Assembly: GCA_028705415.1 (NCBI GenBank)
Contig: JAQWDO010000070.1
Location: 1 to 5,050, forward strand
Origin: Dehalococcoidales bacterium
Lineage (GTDB): Bacteria; Chloroflexota; Dehalococcoidia; Dehalococcoidales; CSSed11-197
Direction of reading: 5' to 3'
Length of the DNA: 5,050 nt
This document shows positions 1 through 5,050 of this stretch, piece after piece. Numbering within the stretch: the stretch's first letter is position 1; the number at the start of each line of letters is the position of its first letter. The notes beneath the pieces are model-generated. The model worked only from the letters and a program-made list of their open reading frames with translations. It did not search any database and was not told the DNA's origin. The position numbers and the translations under genes are program-made.

Positions 1-359
1 ACAGCACCGGTGATGAGAGCAACCGTTATTATGGCAAACATTCCCTGAAAAGCCATAAAGGCAAGATGCGGAACAGACGCCCCATAAACATCGGAAGGCT
101 CCTGGCCTACACTCCTCAACCCAAAGAATTCCATATTGCCGAAAATGCCACCAGCCGCTGAAGGCGCAAACCCGATACTGTAACCATACGTCATCCACAG
201 GACAGTTACTAAACCCATGCAGACGAAGCTCATCATTATGGTCGACAGCAGATTTTTTCGCCTGACCATTCCTCCATAAAACAAGGCAAGGCCTGGCGTC
301 ATAAACATTACCATAGCGGCTGATACAAGAATCCAGGCAGTATCCCCTGCATTTACCAT
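1..359 (-). CDS. amt: Ammonium transporter (Amt/AmtB family), N-terminal 119 residues, cut by the window edge
   Basis: Inner-membrane channel of the Amt/Mep/Rh family, which takes up ammonium. The visible protein begins MVNAGDTAWILVSAAMVM and continues with MTPGLALFYGGMVRRKN, the hallmark first transmembrane helix and following loop of the family. Three hydrophobic segments are visible, at roughly residues 6-30, 40-65 and 98-119. F104 and F108 in the FQGMFAIIT stretch are the probable counterparts of the two stacked gate phenylalanines of E. coli AmtB (F103/F107). There is no long cleavable signal peptide of the enterobacterial kind. ATG at 359 is preceded by AAGGAGGC (373-380), a strong Shine-Dalgarno with a rather long 14-nt gap; no better in-frame start lies between. 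The gene is divergent from the regulator at 551. A glnK partner, often found with amt, would lie outside the window. Family assignment is very secure; the specific paralogue is not determinable. Confidence 0.95.
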   Translation of the reverse strand, partial: MVNAGDTAWILVSAAMVMFMTPGLALFYGGMVRRKNLLSTIMMSFVCMGLVTVLWMTYGYSIGFAPSAAGGIFGNMEFFGLRSVGQEPSDVYGASVPHLAFMAFQGMFAIITVALITGA

Positions 360-372
360 GAAAGTCTCTATT

Positions 373-380
373 GCCTCCTT
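373..380 (-). promoter_or_regulatory. Shine-Dalgarno site of amt
   Basis: The minus strand reads AAGGAGGC, near-perfect complementarity to the 16S rRNA 3' end, 14 nt before the ATG at 359. The spacing is longer than the usual 5-10 nt, but the strength of the match supports this start. Confidence 0.7.
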
Positions 381-399
381 TTCAATAATCTGTGTAAAC

Positions 400-405
400 A
401 GTATA
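400..405 (-). promoter_or_regulatory. Candidate -10 element for amt
   Basis: The minus strand reads TATACT, a 5 of 6 match to TATAAT. It would start transcription near 393 and give a leader of about 34 nt that includes the Shine-Dalgarno. No convincing -35 element lies at the right distance, and no sigma-54 type GG/GC pair was seen, so this is a weak call. Confidence 0.3.
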
Positions 406-550
406 AAGCTGGAATGTTTCCACAATATTACGGCCGTGTTAAATCGGCATTAAACCGAAAACCAATTTCAGCCTTGTTATTTATCTTCTTCTGGCCCCTT
501 AAAGTTATATTCAGCCAGCTTTTCATGTTATGATAAGAGAAATAAAGATA

Positions 551-1198
551 ATGACAACGGAAATGAACGCGGAACCAATCCAAGATTCATGGCTGAGTAT
601 CGGCGAGGCATGCCGTATACTGGGTGTCAGCGAAGCTACACTCAGGCAATGGACCGATGACGGGAAAATCAAGGTTTTTATTACTCCCGGCGGACACCGT
701 CGGTACAAAAGAAGCCAGCTGGAAGAATTCATGATTTCGCGAAGGAAAACCCTGGGTATTGCTGACCTGGTGGCAAAACTCGAAGAAACCGCCGAGCCTC
801 ACCGGGAAGTAGCCCTAAATATCACCTCCGCGCTCAGTGACAACATCCGCCTGAATCAGCAACAAAGAAGCCACCTTGCCAGCCTGGGCAGAAGTATTCT
901 GGAGCTTATAATCCAGTTTGTTTCTTCACCAGCCAGCCGGGAAGAAACCGTGCAGAAAGCTCAGGAAATAGGAAGGGATTTCGGCATCACCATGTCTGAT
1001 GCCGGGCTTACACTTACTGAGTCAATTGAAGCCTTTACCTGCCACCGCAGGCCGACTGTTGAAGGTGTTATGGTCATGATGAAACAGAAGGAAATCATTG
1101 CCGAAGAAATACTTGCCGCATTGCCTCTGATTGACGATATCATGGACCGTACCCTGGTAGCAATGGTTGAAGCTTATCAATATCATTCAAATCCATAA
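551..1198 (+). CDS. MerR/BldC-type helix-turn-helix regulator with an all-helical C-terminal domain
   Basis: Predicted cytoplasmic DNA-binding protein of 215 residues. Residues 14-61 form a MerR/excisionase-like winged helix: SIGEACRILGVSEATLRQW is the helix-turn-helix and TPGGHRRY (45-52) is the typical wing that contacts the minor groove, much as in BldC. Residues 66-215 look entirely helical, with GRDFG at 141-145, FTCHRRP at 162-168 and a final DRTLVAMVEAY helix. From memory this resembles the N-terminal sensor-like domains of the RsbRD/PucR-associated type and is not the effector domain of classical MerR; the assignment is tentative. I chose ATG 551 because purine-rich AAGAGA (534-539) lies before it. 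ATG 530, which adds seven residues, has no Shine-Dalgarno, and ATG 563 is also possible. No good terminator follows. Ligand and targets are unknown; the phased repeats at 1237-1266 and the amt spacer are the obvious candidates. Confidence 0.85.
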   Translation: MTTEMNAEPIQDSWLSIGEACRILGVSEATLRQWTDDGKIKVFITPGGHRRYKRSQLEEFMISRRKTLGIADLVAKLEETAEPHREVALNITSALSDNIRLNQQQRSHLASLGRSILELIIQFVSSPASREETVQKAQEIGRDFGITMSDAGLTLTESIEAFTCHRRPTVEGVMVMMKQKEIIAEEILAALPLIDDIMDRTLVAMVEAYQYHSNP

Positions 1199-1236
1199 AG
1201 CGTTACTCTCCTTTAAACCAGTATTCTGTTAATTTA

Positions 1237-1266
1237 TAGTAGTTTTTAGTAGATTTTGACAGATTT
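1237..1266. repeat. Three 10-bp-phased direct repeats overlapping the -35 of the downstream operon
   Basis: The units read TAGTAGTTTT (1237-1246), TAGTAGATTT (1247-1256) and TGACAGATTT (1257-1266). Units 1 and 2 agree at 9 of 10 positions, units 2 and 3 at 7 of 10. The period equals about one helical turn, so the same DNA face is presented each time, and the third unit runs through the -35 hexamer at 1256-1261. BldC-like proteins are known to bind direct repeats head to tail, so these could be sites for the regulator encoded just upstream. AT-richness could also produce such a pattern by chance. Confidence 0.45.
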
Positions 1267-1285
1267 ATTCCTGTTGTGTTATATT
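1256..1285 (+). promoter_or_regulatory. Sigma-70-type promoter of the radical SAM/TRAP operon
   Basis: A perfect -35 TTGACA (1256-1261) is followed after 18 bp by TATATT (1280-1285), a 5 of 6 match to the -10 consensus. Transcription would start near 1292 and give a leader of about 118 nt before the ATG at 1410. The surrounding 1230-1300 stretch is markedly AT-rich. This is the best promoter match in the window. Confidence 0.65.
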
Positions 1286-1291
1286 TTTCGA

Positions 1292-1409
1292 GATTTTTAA
1301 CCAATCGGCGCATATTCAATATCCAGTCGATGCCCCGCTGTAACAGTTTTAAAACGATTATTGGTTTGGTGCTCGCTTAAATGAATAGCCCGGTTCGAAC
1401 GGAGTAAAC
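1292..1409 (+). promoter_or_regulatory. Long 5' leader with a closing inverted repeat, possible cis-regulatory RNA
   Basis: If transcription starts near 1292, the leader is about 118 nt. AACCAAT (1299-1305) pairs perfectly with ATTGGTT (1360-1366), and the helix can continue with CG (1306-1307) against CG (1355-1356) past a 3-nt bulge. Inside the enclosed 47 nt, GCAT (1310-1313) can pair with ATGC (1330-1333). The paired region ends well before the Shine-Dalgarno at 1401. No B12 box, SAM-box or other riboswitch core that I know is present, so a structured regulatory RNA is only a possibility. Confidence 0.3.
1401..1404 (+). promoter_or_regulatory. Shine-Dalgarno site of the radical SAM gene
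   Basis: GGAG lies 5 nt before ATG 1410 and fixes that start. It sits directly after the 8-bp palindrome GTTCGAAC (1393-1400). Confidence 0.7.
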
Positions 1410-2540
1410 ATGGAAGAATCGCCAGTACAAAATTCAATGCAGGAGATATTTCCCGAATTAAAACTGGTAGCCTGGGAAATAACACGGCGCTGCAATCTTT
1501 TCTGCGCCCACTGCCGGGCCGCATCCCTTGATGAGGAATATGCCGGGGAATTATCAACTCAGGAATGCTTTAAGCTCATCGACCAGATATCTGAAGTAGC
1601 TAAACCCATACTGATACTTACCGGTGGCGAGCCTTTGATGCGCGAGGATGTTTATGAAATTGGAAGTTATGCTGATTTAAAAGGATTCCGTGTGGTTATT
1701 GGCACGAATGGAACTCTGGTTACCCCCGAAATTGCCAAACGCATAAAAGAAATACCGGTTTCCCGTATAAGCATAAGTATTGATTTTCCTGTAGCGGAAC
1801 TGCAGGACGAATTTCGCGGGAAAAAAGGTGCTTATACCGAAGCCATAGAAGGCATTAAAAATGCTCATGATGCCGGTATTGAAGTGCAAATAAACAGCAC
1901 GGTCACCCGCCTTAACGTTCAGTATTTGCCCCGCCTTGTGGAGCTGGCACTTGAACTCAAGGTTGCTGCTTTCCACCCGTTTCTGCTGGTGCCCACCGGC
2001 CGCGGTAAAGGACTCGCCAACCAGGAGCTTGCTCCCGAAGAATATGAGCAAGTCCTGCGCTGGATTTGCTACAAGCAGCAGGAGCTTGGTGACAGGCTGT
2101 TTTTCAAGCCAACTGATGCACCCCATTACCAGAGAATCGTGCGGCAGTGTGGCATTAAAACAAGTTCCGGACACGGACACCCGGGAGGATTCCCGGTTTC
2201 TCAAAGAGGGTTGAATACCAATACCCGCGGCTGTATGGCAGGGACAGGCTTCTGTTTTATCTCCCACATCGGTCAGGTACAGGGATGTGGGTATTTTGAT
2301 GTATCCGCCGGCAATATACGTGAGCAAAACTTTGCATCGGTATGGCAGGATTCCCCATTGTTTAACCAGCTGCGAGATATTGATAACCTGAAAGGAAAAT
2401 GCGGCATCTGTGAATTCAAGCGCCTGTGCGGCGGATGCCGGGCACGTGCATATGAAGCGACCGGAGATTTCCTGGAAGCTGAACCGTATTGTATTTACCA
2501 GCCGGGGAATCACCGCGAGCAGAGCGAACAAACAGGTTAA
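1410..2540 (+). CDS. ahbD: Radical SAM/SPASM protein, AhbD-like heme b synthase
   Basis: A 376-residue cytoplasmic radical SAM enzyme. AhbD oxidatively decarboxylates two propionates of Fe-coproporphyrin III to vinyl groups, the last step of the siroheme-dependent heme pathway. The cluster motif CX3CX2C is C28/C32/C35 within WEITRRCNLFCAHCRAAS; GGEP at 72-75 binds SAM. The C-terminal SPASM domain has all seven cysteines: C275, C293 (spaced CX12GX4C), C331, C334, C340, C343 and C361, which would hold auxiliary Fe-S clusters. The stretches LVPTGRGK, GTGFCFISHIGQVQ and CGGCRARAYEATGD are very close to what I remember of AhbD. Differences are D236 in TDAPHY, where I recall TCAPHY, and A300 where I recall a cysteine before GN(V/I)RE. 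It could therefore be an AhbD paralogue acting on another tetrapyrrole or a different substrate. It is the first gene of the apparent operon, 13 nt ahead of the permease. The radical SAM/SPASM call is secure; exact AhbD function is likely but unproven. Confidence 0.85.
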   Translation: MEESPVQNSMQEIFPELKLVAWEITRRCNLFCAHCRAASLDEEYAGELSTQECFKLIDQISEVAKPILILTGGEPLMREDVYEIGSYADLKGFRVVIGTNGTLVTPEIAKRIKEIPVSRISISIDFPVAELQDEFRGKKGAYTEAIEGIKNAHDAGIEVQINSTVTRLNVQYLPRLVELALELKVAAFHPFLLVPTGRGKGLANQELAPEEYEQVLRWICYKQQELGDRLFFKPTDAPHYQRIVRQCGIKTSSGHGHPGGFPVSQRGLNTNTRGCMAGTGFCFISHIGQVQGCGYFDVSAGNIREQNFASVWQDSPLFNQLRDIDNLKGKCGICEFKRLCGGCRARAYEATGDFLEAEPYCIYQPGNHREQSEQTG

Positions 2541-2553
2541 GCGCACTGAAAAG

Positions 2554-4680
2554 ATGAATTCCAGCCCAGAGGCAATGCAATCAAAAACACATCACGCCAA
2601 CCATCCAGGGTCAGGTTCAGCAGAGCCTTCTCCCCGCTGCAGGCTATCCCGGTATAACCTGCTGCCAAAACCGGTTAAGGCCATCTATTTACTGGTGCCG
2701 CTTATTGCGGTAACAATGTTTGTCCTTCACTGGTTTTCCATCCCGGTTTTCGGTCACGTCCTGGCGGGCACAATATATTATTACCTGATATATGCCCTGC
2801 TGGGACTCAATATTTTTATCGGGCTTGGCGCCAATCGTAAACAAAACCGCCAGACAACCCCCTGGTATGACTACATGGCAGCAATTACCCTGGTTGGTAT
2901 AATTGTTTTTTTTATATGCAACTCAAGGGAAATCACCTACCGCAACTGGGATGTCCCGCCTGATGGCTGGGTACTCGGATCAGCGATTCTGCTCGGGGTT
3001 CTCAGTATTGAAGCCGGCAGGCGGGTTGGAGGATGGGGATACTCCGCTTTACTGCTGGTGGGCATAATTTACCCCCTCATCGCATCGCATCCCTGGCTTG
3101 CCAGCCACCTGGGAGGGGTTTTTTACGGTGTTTCAATATCCTTTAAAGAGGTGCTCGGTTCTTTTGCTTTCGGGACTGATGGAATGCTGGGCACACCGGG
3201 GCGTCTTCTCGGAGATACAATCCTTGGTTTTTTCCTGTTTGCCGGGCTGGTGATGGGTATCGGTGGAGGCAGTTTCTTTATGCGACTGGCCACTGCCCTT
3301 ATGGGCAGAGTAAGAGGAGGCCAGGCTAAAGCAGCGGTAGTTGCCAGTGCCTTTTTCGGTTCAATTACCGGAAGCCCGGTTGCCAACATTGCCGGAACCG
3401 GCTCATTTACTATACCGGCCATGAAAGATGCCGGGTATGAGCCGGAGTACGCAGCCGCGGTTGAAGCCTGTTCATCTTCAGGATGCGATACAGTTCCGCC
3501 CGTACTGGGCGGCCTGGTTTTTTTAATGGTAGTAATGTTCGGCATTGATTATGCGGATGTGATCCTCGCTACTCTGATTCCATCCGCACTTTTTTACCTC
3601 GGACTCCTGGTACAGGTGGATGGCTACGCCGCGCGCCACAAGTTAAAGCCTGTACCAGCCGAAAACATTCCGGACTGGCGGCAGGTTCTTGCAGAAGGAT
3701 GGTACTATATTGCAGGCTTGGCACTGCTTGTTTTCGGCATGGTTTATATGCGCTGGGGAGCGATAACACCTGTATATGCAGCCGGTCTGGTTGTAGCGCT
3801 CAAAGCCATTCATAACGGAATCAGGTACCTTGCACCAGGCGCAGATCAACAAAAGCCCAGTCTAAACCAGGTTTTCAATAATGCCCTCAAACAGGCTGAA
3901 GCAGGGCTGGCCCAAACCGCCAGCCTGATCAACTATGCCGCCGCTATCTTTTTCGGTATGGGCTTCATTCTTGTAGGCCTGTTAAAAACCGGTGTGGCGA
4001 TGGGTGTTACCAACTGGATGGTCAATGCCGGAGGGGAGAACCTTTATCTTATCCTCTTTGCCTGTTTCATTTTTTCTGTGGTGATGGGAATGGGAGGCCT
4101 CCAGAGAACCGCTTACATACTCCTGGCCATTATAGCTGTTCCAGCTTTAATGGGGATTTCTTCAAACCTTCCCGAATTTGCCGCTTACGGAGGTATACCT
4201 CTGCTTGGCTTGAACCTGTTTTTTCTGTTCTATTCAACCCTGGGAGGAATCACGCCTCCGGTAGCCCTGCACTCAGTAGTGGCAGCCAGCATTGCCGATG
4301 CTGACCCGGCCAGAACCATTCGCCTTTCCTGCCGGCTGGGAGCTGTGCTGTTTTTTATACCTTTCTTCTTCGTAATGGAGCCTTCGTTATTACTCATCTA
4401 TGCCCCCTGGTATACCACTCTTTTCAACCTGGTTCAAGCTGTGGCGGGAGTCTGGCTTCTTTCCTCGGGCCTTGAAGGATATCTGATCGGCATTGGCAGC
4501 CTCAACAGAATTGAAAGAGTAATGCTGTTTACCGGTGGTTTTATCATAGCCTTCCCGCAACCGGTTGTGCTCGGTATAGGAATAATCGTATGTTCAGTTG
4601 CAGTAATAAGCGGCTGGCGCCGAAACCGGCCTGGGAAAAACCGCAAGGATATTTCGATCACAGCTATCGCTGAAGATTAA
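2554..4680 (+). CDS. TRAP transporter fused permease (DctQM-type, 4TM/12TM)
   Basis: A 708-residue integral membrane protein that joins the small (DctQ) and large (DctM) TRAP subunits; such fusions usually work with a TAXI-family receptor in ion-driven uptake of organic acids or similar solutes. A polar tail (1-33) precedes about 16 hydrophobic segments. The first four (roughly 42-175) match the small-subunit-like part and the region from about 220 onward the large subunit. FFGSITGSPVAN (268-278), GSFTIPAMKDAGYEPE (283-298) and GGITPPVAL (564-572) are family signatures in both inverted halves. Two other signatures are altered: SSSGCDTVPP (307-316) for the usual ASTGGQIMPP, and GMGGLQRTAY (512-521) for GMGLPTTAAY. 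The frame is open upstream to ATG 2410, but that would overlap the radical SAM gene by 131 nt with an unrelated polar extension; ATG 2554, 13 nt past the previous stop, is preferred although it lacks a clear Shine-Dalgarno, which suggests translational coupling. The substrate cannot be read from the sequence. Confidence 0.92.
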   Translation: MNSSPEAMQSKTHHANHPGSGSAEPSPRCRLSRYNLLPKPVKAIYLLVPLIAVTMFVLHWFSIPVFGHVLAGTIYYYLIYALLGLNIFIGLGANRKQNRQTTPWYDYMAAITLVGIIVFFICNSREITYRNWDVPPDGWVLGSAILLGVLSIEAGRRVGGWGYSALLLVGIIYPLIASHPWLASHLGGVFYGVSISFKEVLGSFAFGTDGMLGTPGRLLGDTILGFFLFAGLVMGIGGGSFFMRLATALMGRVRGGQAKAAVVASAFFGSITGSPVANIAGTGSFTIPAMKDAGYEPEYAAAVEACSSSGCDTVPPVLGGLVFLMVVMFGIDYADVILATLIPSALFYLGLLVQVDGYAARHKLKPVPAENIPDWRQVLAEGWYYIAGLALLVFGMVYMRWGAITPVYAAGLVVALKAIHNGIRYLAPGADQQKPSLNQVFNNALKQAEAGLAQTASLINYAAAIFFGMGFILVGLLKTGVAMGVTNWMVNAGGENLYLILFACFIFSVVMGMGGLQRTAYILLAIIAVPALMGISSNLPEFAAYGGIPLLGLNLFFLFYSTLGGITPPVALHSVVAASIADADPARTIRLSCRLGAVLFFIPFFFVMEPSLLLIYAPWYTTLFNLVQAVAGVWLLSSGLEGYLIGIGSLNRIERVMLFTGGFIIAFPQPVVLGIGIIVCSVAVISGWRRNRPGKNRKDISITAIAED

Positions 4681-4698
4681 ACGAGTAACAAATAATAC

Positions 4699-4703
4699 AG
4701 GAG
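4699..4703 (+). promoter_or_regulatory. Shine-Dalgarno site of the binding-protein gene
   Basis: AGGAG lies 12 nt before ATG 4716. With no terminator or promoter in the 35-nt gap after the permease stop, it supports independent translation initiation within one operon transcript. Confidence 0.6.
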
Positions 4704-4715
4704 TATCGAGAAAAT

Positions 4716-5050
4716 ATGAAAAAATTTAGATTCTTGTCCCGAGCTGCCGCTGCCTGGCTGGCTGCCATGCTGGTGTTCTACTCAGCCGCATGCTCGGCTC
4801 CCTCTCCCAACACTACACTGGCCCCGTCAACCACAGCACCATTCGCATGGCCGGCAGCTGTGCACATCGGCGCAACCGGATCTTCCGGTGAGGCCAAAAC
4901 CATCAGCTGGGCATCTGTCATGGAATCCGAACTTGGAGGACCGATAGTGAGGGTTGTCAACCAATCTGCCTGGACCAACTGTTACAAAGACACGGCAGCC
5001 GGAAAAATGGTTCTTTCCCAGATAGACAAGTCCACCCTGCGGGATTCCAT
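4716..5050 (+). CDS. TRAP-TAXI-type substrate-binding lipoprotein, N-terminal 111 residues, cut by the window edge
   Basis: Predicted extracytoplasmic receptor that hands substrate to the fused permease encoded 35 nt upstream. MKKFRFLSR followed by a hydrophobic core (about 10-23) is a signal peptide. SAAC with C26 is a plausible lipidation site, although serine at -3 is less usual than leucine. Residues 27-44 are a Ser/Thr/Pro-rich linker typical of surface lipoproteins. The mature fold begins at AVHIGATGSSGEAKTISWASV (about 50-70, hydrophobic strand then Gly-rich loop then helix), the position where TAXI receptors have GTGGTYYPLG; here the Y-x-P motif is absent. The following IVRVVNQSAWTNCYKDTAAGKM matches the strand-and-loop pattern where TAXI proteins read out substrate. 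The call rests on position beside the permease, the lipoprotein signal and this fold pattern. A divergent TAXI subfamily is the best reading. The remainder, probably some 250 residues or more, lies outside the window. Confidence 0.75.
   Translation, partial: MKKFRFLSRAAAAWLAAMLVFYSAACSAPSPNTTLAPSTTAPFAWPAAVHIGATGSSGEAKTISWASVMESELGGPIVRVVNQSAWTNCYKDTAAGKMVLSQIDKSTLRDS

Larger units (their letters stand above)
360..550. promoter_or_regulatory. Divergent control region between amt and the regulator gene
   Basis: This 191-bp non-coding spacer must contain the start signals of both the leftward amt gene and the rightward regulator. Visible elements are the amt Shine-Dalgarno and TATACT, a rightward TATATT at 506-511 without a clear -35, a short inverted repeat TCGG-7nt-CCGA near 444-458, and two direct copies of TTCAGCC at 467-473 and 510-516. 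None of these alone is a proven operator. The arrangement leaves open autoregulation of the regulator or control of amt by it. Confidence 0.5.

Noticed and set aside
530..550. Earlier start (ATG 530) for the regulator
   Set aside because: No Shine-Dalgarno precedes it, whereas ATG 551 has a purine-rich AAGAGA. The difference is only seven residues, so it is not excluded.
1213..1235. Possible terminator after the regulator (AACCAG-TATT-CTGTT hairpin followed by T-rich DNA)
   Set aside because: The stem is only about five pairs with a bulge and no G/C-rich core; too weak to call.
1346..1355. Perfect 10-bp palindrome GTTTTAAAAC
   Set aside because: Short, AT-rich and downstream of the presumed start; expected by chance in such DNA and not supported as an operator.
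1292..1409. Cobalamin or other known riboswitch in the leader
   Set aside because: I found no B12 box or other known riboswitch core motif.
1936..2214. Plus-strand open frame of 92 codons inside the radical SAM gene
   Set aside because: It is out of frame within a conserved enzyme; the composition looks like a frame shadow.
1677..2546. Long minus-strand open frame (289 codons) opposite the radical SAM gene
   Set aside because: It is antisense to a gene with clear family motifs along its whole length, and its translation shows no recognisable domain.
2410..2553. Upstream extension of the permease to ATG 2410
   Set aside because: It would overlap the conserved cysteine-rich end of the radical SAM gene by 131 nt and add 48 residues with no membrane or family character.
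3123..3545. Minus-strand open frame opposite the permease
   Set aside because: Antisense shadow of a strongly conserved membrane protein with no start signal or domain.
4695..4706. ATAC-AGGA-GTAT hairpin placing the receptor gene's Shine-Dalgarno in its loop
   Set aside because: A four-pair AT-rich stem is not stable enough to claim translational control.

Overview
The window carries the 5' part of an ammonium transporter gene on the minus strand (1-359). Pointing away from it are four plus-strand genes: a MerR/BldC-type regulator (551-1198), a radical SAM/SPASM enzyme closely resembling the heme b synthase AhbD (1410-2540), a fused TRAP transporter permease (2554-4680), and the start of a TRAP-TAXI-type substrate-binding lipoprotein (4716 to the window edge). 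No RNA gene, insertion sequence, CRISPR array or phage gene is visible.

The gene set points to an anaerobic, prokaryotic, probably sediment or subsurface organism. AhbD belongs to the siroheme-based heme pathway of sulfate reducers, methanogens and some other anaerobes. Fused TRAP permeases with TAXI-type receptors are common in Deltaproteobacteria and Chloroflexota. The style of the regulator and the receptor reminds me of Dehalococcoidia (Chloroflexota), but this is an impression from memory and not a proven assignment. Shine-Dalgarno sites and a sigma-70-like promoter are recognisable, so the host is most likely a bacterium.

Layout: amt and the regulator are divergent and share a 191-bp control region (360-550). 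A 211-bp AT-rich spacer (1199-1409) separates the regulator from the next gene. It holds the best promoter in the window (TTGACA, 18 bp, TATATT), overlapped by 10-bp-phased direct repeats and followed by a leader of about 118 nt with a long-range inverted repeat. From 1410 on, the three genes are tightly packed (13-nt and 35-nt gaps) and look like one operon.

Working model: the regulator may bind the phased repeats and control the operon. The receptor and fused permease form a secondary, ion-driven uptake system for an unknown, probably organic-acid-like substrate, and the radical SAM enzyme acts inside the cell. Why a heme-synthase-like enzyme is co-transcribed with a TRAP importer is the main open question. 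The enzyme and the permease both differ from the family consensus I remember at key motif positions, so the system may be a specialised variant rather than standard heme synthesis plus standard TRAP uptake.
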